Part shown: piece after piece, positions 1 to 5,897 of the stretch
Position numbering within the stretch: position 1 is the first letter of the stretch
How the letters are laid out: each line of letters starts with the position of its first letter
Origin: an uncultured Neisseriaceae bacterium
GTDB taxonomy: Bacteria > Pseudomonadota > Gammaproteobacteria > Burkholderiales > UBA11063
Direction of reading: 5' to 3'
DNA length: 7,098 nt
Assembly: GCA_903891375.1 (NCBI GenBank)
Contig: CAITEL010000027.1
Coordinates: 1 to 7,098 of the forward strand
Notes under the pieces: generated by a model
Seen by the model: the letters and a program-made list of their open reading frames with translations, nothing else
What the model was told of the DNA's origin: nothing
Databases searched by the model: none
Translations under genes and position numbers: made by a program

Positions 1-2118
1 AATAATGATGTATGGAATAAAATAGATGACCTGCCTTATTTTGTCGATAATAAAATTCGTTTTTCTAATGCAGTACAAAGTTTAAAAGCAAGACTTGTCT
101 CTGAGCGTTCAACTGCATTGGATTCTAACGTTAAAACTATATTAGAGGCTCATTATAGTTTACTTGATGATGAAGAGTTTATTCAAAATATTACTAGTAA
201 GATGACTAATGAATTAAGTATAGCAAAGGCGATGCATAGTGCTTACCTACATTATCAAAATATCTTTGCGGGCTCGACTAATTTATATTTACAGCAAAGA
301 GTTATTGATATTCAAGATCTGATAATACAATTGATTAATATTATTTATGATAATGTGATTGACACGACTATTAAATTATCTGAGCCAACAATTATAATGA
401 CTAAAGAGTTAACTCCATCAGTGTTCTTAAGTTTAGATAAAAATTTACTTAAAGGACTAGTGTTATTCTCAGCAAGTTCTACTTCACACACGGCAATTTT
501 AGCAAGGTCATTTGATATACCAACAGTTAGTGATATTGATGGATTTGAAGATATTAATTTTAATGTGTTAGGTGACAACAAGTCGTGCTCTATTATAGAT
601 GGTAATAGAGGTTTAGTTCTCCTAAATCCAAGTAATGAAATTATAAATTATTATACCATAGAAGTAAAAGAAGCATACACATTCCAGAAACAAAATTTGG
701 AATACTCCAATCTTGAACCAGTTACTCTAGATAATCACAGAGTAGAATTAGTGGCAAATGTTGCGACAAATGTTGAAGTTGAACGTGCTATAACCTATGG
801 TGCTTTAGGGGTTGGCTTATTTCGCAGTGAATTTATTTTTATGGATAGACACTCTGCACCCACTGAAGATGAACAATTTGCAATTTATCAAGATGCACTT
901 ATAAAGGCTAATGGGTTACCAGTAATTGTTCGCCTTTTAGATATTGGTGGTGATAAACCATTGGATTATTTAAATATTGCTAAAGAAGAAAATCCTTTTT
1001 TAGGTTATCGAGCAGTGAGGTTTTATCCAGAATATATTGAGATATTTAAAACACAAGTCAAGGCATTATTGCGTGCGAGTTTTTATGGTAATTTGTGGAT
1101 TATGGTACCAATGATTGCAACGGCAACTGAAATGCAATGGGTACAAAATGAAGTATTGATACTTAAAAATGAATTATTAGCGAAAAATATTCAAATTAAC
1201 TCAAATATACCATTAGGAACGATGATTGAAGTACCATCAACTGCTTTTGCTATAGAAGATATTGCGAAGTCAACTGATTTTTTTAGTATAGGTACTAATG
1301 ATTTAGCACAGTATTTTTTTGCTGCGGAACGAGGTAACCATAAAGTCTCACACCTTGCCAATGTAATGCATCCTGCGTTTATTCGATTATTACAACAGAT
1401 TGTATCGAAATGTAATCAACTCAAGAAATTTGTTGGTATGTGTGGAGAGATGGCGGGAGATATTGATTGTTTACCATTATTGGTTGGGCTTGGATTAAAT
1501 GAACTAAGTATGTCAATTCCAGTAATTCCTAGTATAAAGTATAATTTAAGCAAGCTAAATTACACAAAATGTTGTGAATTAGTATTAGAGGCGTGTAAGT
1601 GTTCTACTTCTACTCAAGTTAAGCAATTACTTGATGTATTTAATGCGGTTAATATTAATCAAGAACAAAAATTATTGAGTGACTCTTTAATTTTGCTTGA
1701 TTCAAATGCTGATTCTAAACACTTGGCTATAAAAGAAGTGGTTAGTTTGTTAAAGGGTAGTGGCAGAACCAATACTATGGATGAAATTGAAGAATCGTTA
1801 TGGTTGCGTGAAGATACTTATGCCACTGGCATTGGTTATGGAGTTGCCATTCCGCATTGTAAAACTAGCGTAGTATCACATAGTAGTGTGTGTTTAATTA
1901 AATTAAATAATCCAATAGCTTGGGGTTCGATTGATAATGAACCTGTTAGGTTTATTATTAGTTTAATTATTAAAGAAGATAATGGTGGAGATAATACACA
2001 TTTACTACTTATTGCGAAGTTATCTCGTAATTTAATGAAAGAAGATTTTCGCAATAGTTTGTTTAATTGCAAAACTTCTACTGAAATTTTGGAACTATTA
2101 AATTTTTTAAATAATTAA
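1..2118 (+). CDS. PEP-protein phosphotransferase: enzyme I fused to type-2 IIA domain (5' end missing)
   Basis: The frame is open from the first base, so the gene starts upstream; the TTG at 118 is internal. The 705 visible residues (numbered from the window's first codon) give most of PTS enzyme I, then a IIA domain. The helical HPr-binding and phospho-His domain covers about 1-215, with the active-site His at codon 163 in TSHTAILAR. The PEP-binding barrel follows, with RLLDIGGDK (311-319), SIGTNDLAQY and the catalytic Cys at codon 481 in GMCGEMAGD. From about 560 comes a fructose/PtsN-type IIA domain with its phosphoryl-acceptor His at codon 619 in GVAIPHC. Enzyme I takes phosphate from PEP and passes it through HPr to IIA in the cytoplasm. 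All three phosphorylation or catalytic residues are present, so it is probably active. The domain order resembles E. coli FryA and PtsA/FrwA (HPr-EI-IIA, about 830 residues). About 20 residues of enzyme I and probably an HPr domain should therefore lie upstream; the HPr part is inferred. No IIB or IIC component is visible, so a sugar substrate cannot be assigned and a regulatory PTS is possible. Confidence 0.93.
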   Translation, partial: NNDVWNKIDDLPYFVDNKIRFSNAVQSLKARLVSERSTALDSNVKTILEAHYSLLDDEEFIQNITSKMTNELSIAKAMHSAYLHYQNIFAGSTNLYLQQRVIDIQDLIIQLINIIYDNVIDTTIKLSEPTIIMTKELTPSVFLSLDKNLLKGLVLFSASSTSHTAILARSFDIPTVSDIDGFEDINFNVLGDNKSCSIIDGNRGLVLLNPSNEIINYYTIEVKEAYTFQKQNLEYSNLEPVTLDNHRVELVANVATNVEVERAITYGALGVGLFRSEFIFMDRHSAPTEDEQFAIYQDALIKANGLPVIVRLLDIGGDKPLDYLNIAKEENPFLGYRAVRFYPEYIEIFKTQVKALLRASFYGNLWIMVPMIATATEMQWVQNEVLILKNELLAKNIQINSNIPLGTMIEVPSTAFAIEDIAKSTDFFSIGTNDLAQYFFAAERGNHKVSHLANVMHPAFIRLLQQIVSKCNQLKKFVGMCGEMAGDIDCLPLLVGLGLNELSMSIPVIPSIKYNLSKLNYTKCCELVLEACKCSTSTQVKQLLDVFNAVNINQEQKLLSDSLILLDSNADSKHLAIKEVVSLLKGSGRTNTMDEIEESLWLREDTYATGIGYGVAIPHCKTSVVSHSSVCLIKLNNPIAWGSIDNEPVRFIISLIIKEDNGGDNTHLLLIAKLSRNLMKEDFRNSLFNCKTSTEILELLNFLNN

Positions 2119-2130
2119 AGGTAAAATTGT

Positions 2131-3543
2131 ATGATTTATTTAGTACTTTGTGTTTTGTTTAATGCTTTTATGTTGGCTTTTCTAATTGATTTTCCTTTTA
2201 TGTATACACCTCAATATACTTCTATGCTCATGAGTAGTTGTGTGTTTAACTATGCACTAGTGGCGTCTTTAACTTTAATTGGTTATACTAAACTTGGTTC
2301 TAGTTTTATTGGGATCTTTCTTCCTGGGCGCAAATTAATTGGTAAAGAAAAACAACAATTAACGCCTTTATTTGATGCTGTTGTTGAAAGAGTTAATAGT
2401 ATTTATGGTACAAAGTATAGCGGCAAATCTTTTAAATTAAGAATCTCGGATAGTAAAGATTTGAATGCATTTGCTTCAGGGTATGATACTATCACTATTA
2501 CTAGAGCTTGTCTTAAACGTTTTAGTGATGGGCAACTGCAAGCATTATTAGCGCATGAATTAGGACATATTCATTATAAAGATAGCCTACGATTATCCTC
2601 ATTAATTTTTGGTTCATTTGGTACTCGTGTTGTGATGTGGGTTTATGCCGTGGTGTGTTTTATTCAACGTATTTGTTCAGGTATAAGTTATGCAAACTTA
2701 TTGTCTAGAAGTGACTCTAGTGCAGGGGTTGGGGTTTTTGCGTCTATCCTTGGTTATGGATTAGTTGTTTTATTTTTACCAGTGTATATATTAAATTGGT
2801 TAGGTGGTAAATTATTTTATTTATTCAGTAAAAAGATGAGTAGAATTACCGAGTATCGGGCTGATGAATTTGCTGCGAGTATTGGATATAAAAATGAGTT
2901 GATTTCTGTACTTGAGATTTTTGATGAAACAGAAAATAATGATAATTCATTCCAATCAAAATTAATGGCAACTCACCCAGCGACAATGCTTCGAGTTGGT
3001 GCGCTTGAAGATGGTATGACACAAAAGGAAAAATTAGGTACAGTTCTTGGTGCTGTTCCAGGGGCTACAAAAATTGTGGGAAAAATAGATGGATTTAATG
3101 TTTATCAGTTAGCAGGAATACTCATATTAATTGGATTATTTATTTCAGGATTAAATATCTGGGCGTATAGTTATACCTCTGGTAAGAGTTTTAGGCAAAA
3201 TTTTAAAGATATAAATGTACTTAGCCATCAAAAAAACGCTCCAGATATAGCGAATGATACCACTAAAATTACTAAAGAACATGACTTTAGTTTAGATTCA
3301 GCTAAGCTTGTACCAATTGCAAAACCACAACAGAATAAAGAGCATATTGCAAAACCACAACACAAGAAGATCCATAAAGCTGTGAAAACGGAAGATGATG
3401 GATTGCACATAACAAATGTGTACAAAATTAGTGATAATCAATATTCTATACAGTACGATTATAAAGGTGAACATGGTGTTTTAATTAAAAAGCAAGCACC
3501 ACATGATGGTGTAACCATGAATGAGCTAAACAGTATGCAGTAG
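2131..3543 (+). CDS. M48 family (HtpX-like) membrane zinc metalloprotease with C-terminal extension
   Basis: A 470-residue membrane protease of peptidase family M48. Two hydrophobic segments (about 3-21 and 36-56) precede the catalytic part. HELGH at residues 142-146 gives the zinc ligands H142 and H146 and the catalytic E143; E241 in EYRADEFA is the expected third ligand, followed by THPATMLR. Two more hydrophobic stretches (about 157-182 and 200-226) lie between HELGH and E241, as in HtpX. A fifth (about 327-348) leads into a polar tail of about 120 residues. HtpX-type enzymes degrade damaged inner-membrane proteins from the cytoplasmic side; that role is inferred here from family. At 470 residues it is much longer than HtpX (about 290), and the tail carries a 10-residue repeat (IAKPQ twice) and no domain I recognise. 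If the catalytic part is cytoplasmic, the tail would be periplasmic. The ATG at 2131 follows AAAGG (2117-2121) at 9-bp spacing. Only 12 bp separate it from the PTS gene, which suggests cotranscription. The symbol htpX is withheld because of the different length and architecture. Confidence 0.9.
   Translation: MIYLVLCVLFNAFMLAFLIDFPFMYTPQYTSMLMSSCVFNYALVASLTLIGYTKLGSSFIGIFLPGRKLIGKEKQQLTPLFDAVVERVNSIYGTKYSGKSFKLRISDSKDLNAFASGYDTITITRACLKRFSDGQLQALLAHELGHIHYKDSLRLSSLIFGSFGTRVVMWVYAVVCFIQRICSGISYANLLSRSDSSAGVGVFASILGYGLVVLFLPVYILNWLGGKLFYLFSKKMSRITEYRADEFAASIGYKNELISVLEIFDETENNDNSFQSKLMATHPATMLRVGALEDGMTQKEKLGTVLGAVPGATKIVGKIDGFNVYQLAGILILIGLFISGLNIWAYSYTSGKSFRQNFKDINVLSHQKNAPDIANDTTKITKEHDFSLDSAKLVPIAKPQQNKEHIAKPQHKKIHKAVKTEDDGLHITNVYKISDNQYSIQYDYKGEHGVLIKKQAPHDGVTMNELNSMQ
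3316..3362 (+). repeat. 30-bp tandem duplication inside the M48 protease tail
   Basis: The 17-mer ATTGCAAAACCACAACA occurs at 3316-3332 and again at 3346-3362, a period of 30 bp or 10 codons. It encodes IAKPQ at residues 396-400 and 406-410, within a Lys/Gln/His/Pro-rich linker after the last membrane segment. The in-frame period and low-complexity composition suggest a flexible linker that grew by slippage. Confidence 0.8.
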
Positions 3544-3592
3544 CATATCATTAAATAATAAAAAATACATAAGTTATATTCATTTTTAGTTG

Positions 3593-3621
3593 TTGTTAAA
3601 AACATTTGCAAATGTTACAAT
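3593..3621 (+). promoter_or_regulatory. Predicted sigma-70 promoter of yqgE with palindromic operator in its spacer
   Basis: A -35-like TTGTTA (3593-3598, 4 of 6 matches to TTGACA) and a -10-like TACAAT (3616-3621, 5 of 6 matches to TATAAT) are 17 bp apart. The start codon lies 53 bp downstream of the -10. The spacer is almost filled by the perfect 16-bp palindrome AACATTTGCAAATGTT (3601-3616), which shares its last base with the -10. That position suits a dimeric repressor blocking RNA polymerase. The regulator is unknown, and the promoter is a motif match only. The rest of the 131-bp gap between the M48 gene and yqgE is AT-rich with no other clear signal. Confidence 0.55.
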
Positions 3622-3674
3622 GTAGATACTTTTAAACCAAAGTTATTTAACAATTATTAGAATAGGATAAAACC

Positions 3675-4235
3675 ATGGCAAATTTATCAAATCATTTTTT
3701 AGTAGCTTCACCTAATTTGCATAATTATACTTTTGCAAAAACAGTATTCTATATTTCTGATCACGATGAAGAGTTGGGTGCTGTTGGAGTGGTGATAAAT
3801 AAGCCAATAGGTAAACAGTTAGAAAAAGTATTTCAGGGGTTGAATGCATTAGATAACAAGCATCTTTTAACAGAAAAATATCTCTTTTGGGGTGGCCCAA
3901 TGTGTACTGATAGCGGATACTTTTTACATAATATTACTACATATGGTAGCCCAGTTTTTGAGTTGACTAATAATAAGAATTTATTAATTGAAATGCTACA
4001 TAATAATGATTGTGATGAATTGTTTATTTCGCTGGGATATACTGCCATACAAGAAATCCAACTTGAAGAGGAAATTAAAAATGGTAACTGGTTAGTTGTT
4101 CCAGCACTAAAAGATTTAATTTTTGATGTAGACCCCATGGATAGATACGAGGAGGCGTTACATTTACTTGGTGTAAAAAATTTTAATCAATTGCTTTCAT
4201 CTTATGAAATAGGTGAGCACTTGTTATATACTTGA
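3675..4235 (+). CDS. yqgE: YqgE/AlgH family protein (UPF0301)
   Basis: The protein has 186 residues, close to the usual size of this family (E. coli YqgE, about 187). Family hallmarks appear in order: ASPNL (11-15), GAVGVVINKP (35-44), WGGP (72-75) with GYFLH (81-85), and the SLGY segment (119-122) followed by a Gln/Glu-rich stretch ending in NWL (138-140). The family is a small soluble alpha/beta protein without an established biochemical activity. The AlgH name comes from Pseudomonas, where it was linked to alginate regulation, and a transcriptional role should not be assumed here. The ATG at 3675 follows AGGA (3664-3667) at 7-bp spacing. In many gammaproteobacteria yqgE is followed by ruvX (yqgF), but here a separately promoted tig follows, so that pairing is lost. 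It probably forms its own transcript from the palindrome-containing promoter upstream. Confidence 0.92.
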   Translation: MANLSNHFLVASPNLHNYTFAKTVFYISDHDEELGAVGVVINKPIGKQLEKVFQGLNALDNKHLLTEKYLFWGGPMCTDSGYFLHNITTYGSPVFELTNNKNLLIEMLHNNDCDELFISLGYTAIQEIQLEEEIKNGNWLVVPALKDLIFDVDPMDRYEEALHLLGVKNFNQLLSSYEIGEHLLYT

Positions 4236-4289
4236 TGTATGATATAACAGTTCAATGCCGATTTAATCTATATAAAGTTACTTAAGTTA

Positions 4290-4298
4290 TGCTATAAT
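4290..4298 (+). promoter_or_regulatory. Predicted extended -10 promoter of tig
   Basis: A consensus TATAAT (4293-4298) is preceded by TGC (4290-4292), giving an extended -10 (TGnTATAAT). No good -35 lies at 16-18 bp, which is usual for extended -10 promoters. It sits 38 bp before the tig start codon. Just upstream, AAGTTA is repeated at 4275-4280 and 4284-4289 around the 8-bp palindrome ACTTAAGT (4280-4287), a possible but weak regulatory site. Confidence 0.6.
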
Positions 4299-4336
4299 AA
4301 TGCGTTAGTGACATAGATTTTATAAAGGAATGTACT

Positions 4337-5641
4337 ATGGCTGTTGAGGTATTAGAGGGTTTGAAGAGAAAAGCAACATTTACGATCAATAAAAGCATCG
4401 TTCAAAGCTTGGTAAAAAAAGAGTTAAATAAATATGCGAAAGAGGCTAAAGCTCCAGGATTTAGGCCAGGTAAAGTCCCTAGTCATATAGTTGAGCAAAT
4501 GTACGGCGGGAAGGCTTACGAGGATGCGTTAAATACGCAAATAAATAAAGAATTTGTTAATATTATTATTGAAAATAAAATTGACGTGGTAGGGCATCCT
4601 GAATTTGATATTTCTAATCAAGAAGATAAAGAAGCGGAAGAATTTGTATTCTCAGCAATATTTGAAGTTATGCCAGTTGTAACAATTGGCGATTTAACGA
4701 CAGTTACAGTTGAAAAACCTGTATGTGAATTTGATGATTCTAATGTGGATAAAACCATTGATTCTCTTAGAAAACAAAGATGTACTTATGAACCAGGCAA
4801 AGAAAAAGCTGAAAATGGCGATAAAGTAACCATAGATTTTGTGGGTAGCGTTGATGGTGTTGAATTTGAGGGTGGCAAGGCTGAAGATTATCACTTTGTA
4901 TTGGGTCAAGGGTATATGTTACCTGATTTTGAAGCAGGTGTTGAAGGCATGACTGCTGGTGAAACACGCGAGGTTAAAGTTAATTTTCCTGAGTCATATC
5001 AAGCTGAAAATCTAAAAGGTAAGTTAGCGGTGTTTAATATAACACTAAAAAAAGTTGAAGGAGCACAGTTACCAGAATTGACTGATGAATTTATTAAAAG
5101 TATTGGTGTTGATAATGGTAGTATTGAGACGTTAAAAAAAGGAATTAAAGAGAACTTAACACGTGAAATGAAGCGTAGACTTCATGTTAAAACACGTGAA
5201 AACGTATTAAAAGCGTTGAGTGATTCTAGTCCACTTGAGGTTCCTTATGTATTAGTGCATGACGAAATTCATCATATGATGGATAATACACGTGAAAACA
5301 TGAAAAAACAAGGTTACCCTGACGATCAAATCAAGTTAACTCATGATATGTTTAAGCAAGATGCGAAACGTTTAGTTACATTACGTATGTTGGTTCAACA
5401 ATATATTAAAGATAACAATCTATCAGTTAATGATGATGATGTTAAAAAAGTTGTAGAAGACTTATCGGTGTCGTATGATGAACCTGAGAACTACATCAAA
5501 TGGTATTTTGAAGATCAAACACGTGTAAATAATGCTCGGGCAATAGCTATGGAAAATAAAGTTTTAGATTGCATTCTGGCAGTTACTAAGGCAAGTAATG
5601 TAGATATAGCGTATGAAGAGTTAATGAAACTTCCTTTGTGA
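4337..5641 (+). CDS. tig: Trigger factor, ribosome-associated chaperone and peptidyl-prolyl isomerase
   Basis: A 434-residue protein, matching the usual trigger factor length (E. coli, 432). The N-terminal ribosome-binding domain (about 1-145) carries the signature GFRPGKVP at 41-48, the loop that docks near the ribosomal exit tunnel. An FKBP-type prolyl isomerase domain follows (about 161-240, with GDKVTIDFVGSVDG and VLGQGYMLPDFEAGVEGM). The helical chaperone domain runs from about 250 to the end. It binds nascent chains as they leave the ribosome and helps them fold in the cytoplasm. The ATG at 4337 is set by a strong AAAGGAA (4324-4330) at 6-bp spacing. In many bacteria tig is followed by clpP, clpX and lon. 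Here it is followed by a 102-bp tandem repeat and an ABC ATPase gene. The TGA stop overlaps the ATG of the following small open frame (TGATG, 5639-5643). No intrinsic terminator is visible after it, so readthrough into the ABC gene is plausible. Confidence 0.97.
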   Translation: MAVEVLEGLKRKATFTINKSIVQSLVKKELNKYAKEAKAPGFRPGKVPSHIVEQMYGGKAYEDALNTQINKEFVNIIIENKIDVVGHPEFDISNQEDKEAEEFVFSAIFEVMPVVTIGDLTTVTVEKPVCEFDDSNVDKTIDSLRKQRCTYEPGKEKAENGDKVTIDFVGSVDGVEFEGGKAEDYHFVLGQGYMLPDFEAGVEGMTAGETREVKVNFPESYQAENLKGKLAVFNITLKKVEGAQLPELTDEFIKSIGVDNGSIETLKKGIKENLTREMKRRLHVKTRENVLKALSDSSPLEVPYVLVHDEIHHMMDNTRENMKKQGYPDDQIKLTHDMFKQDAKRLVTLRMLVQQYIKDNNLSVNDDDVKKVVEDLSVSYDEPENYIKWYFEDQTRVNNARAIAMENKVLDCILAVTKASNVDIAYEELMKLPL

Positions 5642-5892
5642 TGACTTTAACATCAAAATATGACGAGGTAAGTGATGCAGGTATTAGTAACTACTCATCA
5701 GCGCAATTATATCTAAATATTTTGATGGCGCAGTGTATAAGCATACATAAGTCATCAAAATATGACGATAGAATTGATGCAGGTATTAGTAACTACTCAT
5801 CAGCGCAATTATATCTAAATATTTTGATGGCGCAGTGTATAAGCATACATAAGTCATCAAAATATGACGATAGAATTGATGCAGGTGAGTAG
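5641..5892 (+). CDS. Doubtful small ORF spanning the tandem repeat (83 codons)
   Basis: An open frame begins at ATG 5641, overlapping the tig stop as TGATG, and ends at TAG 5890-5892, 5 bp before the ABC gene. It stays open because the repeat period of 102 bp is a whole number of codons (34) and the unit has no stop in this frame. The predicted protein is therefore 2.3 copies of a 34-residue unit containing SSAQLYLNILMAQC. It resembles no family I know and has no signal peptide or catalytic motif. There is no Shine-Dalgarno sequence before the ATG (or the GTG at 5638), so translation would depend on coupling to tig. The strong hairpin potential of the same DNA argues that the element is selected, or spreads, as a structured repeat and that the frame is incidental. 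Coupling and the precise fit between flanking genes keep a real peptide possible. Confidence 0.25.
   Translation: MTLTSKYDEVSDAGISNYSSAQLYLNILMAQCISIHKSSKYDDRIDAGISNYSSAQLYLNILMAQCISIHKSSKYDDRIDAGE
5651..5886 (+). repeat. 102-bp tandem repeat, 2.3 copies, with hairpin-forming units
   Basis: Copies lie at 5651-5752, 5753-5854 and a partial third at 5855-5886. Copies 1 and 2 differ at only four bases, all within 5667-5672; copy 3 matches copy 2 over all its 32 bases. In each full unit the first 77 bases are a near-palindrome. CATCAAAATAT pairs with ATATTTTGATG (11 bp), then comes a 3x3 internal loop, then GATAGAATTG opposite CAATTATATC in copy 2 (9 of 10 pairs), then short apical pairs. The remaining 25 bases hold a small hairpin, TGTAT-AAGC-ATACA (5734-5747 and 5836-5849). 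The array starts 9 bp after the tig stop and ends 11 bp before the ABC start codon. It resembles intergenic palindromic elements of the ERIC or RUP kind in general design only; I recognise no named family. It could affect mRNA stability or processing between tig and the ABC gene. Confidence 0.92.
5753..5829 (+). other. 77-nt hairpin in repeat copy 2
   Basis: The outer stem is 5753-5763 with 5819-5829 (11 perfect pairs). GAC (5764-5766) faces TAA (5816-5818). The inner stem is 5767-5776 with 5806-5815, with one mismatch. The apex can close further with ATG/CAT and GGTA/TACT pairs. The equivalent hairpin in copy 1 is 5651-5727, with a weaker inner stem. No run of T follows the stem, so it is not an intrinsic terminator. 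The structure was derived by hand and no folding energy was calculated. Confidence 0.7.
5883..5889 (+). promoter_or_regulatory. Strong ribosome-binding site that fixes the GTG start of the ABC gene
   Basis: AGGTGAG fits the anti-Shine-Dalgarno sequence well and lies 8 bp before GTG 5898. An in-frame TGA at 5886-5888 rules out any start further upstream. The first four bases (AGGT) are the end of the partial third repeat; the other units continue AGGTATT at the same point. Confidence 0.8.
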
Positions 5893-5897
5893 TTATT

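Noticed and set aside
118..120. TTG as the start codon of the PTS gene
   Set aside because: The frame is open to base 1, and the 39 upstream codons fit the enzyme I N-terminal region, so the gene starts outside the window.
755..774. Direct repeat CAAATGTT (755-762, 767-774) matching half of the yqgE palindrome
   Set aside because: It lies in enzyme I coding sequence and is explained by the conserved VANVATNVE stretch.
3833..4138. Antisense open frame within yqgE, and similar minus-strand frames elsewhere
   Set aside because: These lie wholly inside well-recognised + strand genes, have no family resemblance and have no supporting start signals.
4223..4248. Terminator after yqgE (GTTATAT paired with ATATAAC)
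   Set aside because: It is a 7-bp A/T-dominated stem with a 12-base loop overlapping the stop codon, and no T-run follows.
5675..5716. 13-codon leader peptide starting at ATG 5675 behind GAGGT
   Set aside because: The Shine-Dalgarno-like GAGGT is absent in copy 2, the product resembles nothing known, and the spacing is short (5 bp).
5717..5752. Intrinsic terminator of tig at the repeat hairpin
   Set aside because: The stem is AT-rich and is followed by GGCGCAGTG, not a run of T.
5651..5886. CRISPR array
   Set aside because: The units are head-to-tail 102-bp copies with no variable spacers between short repeats.
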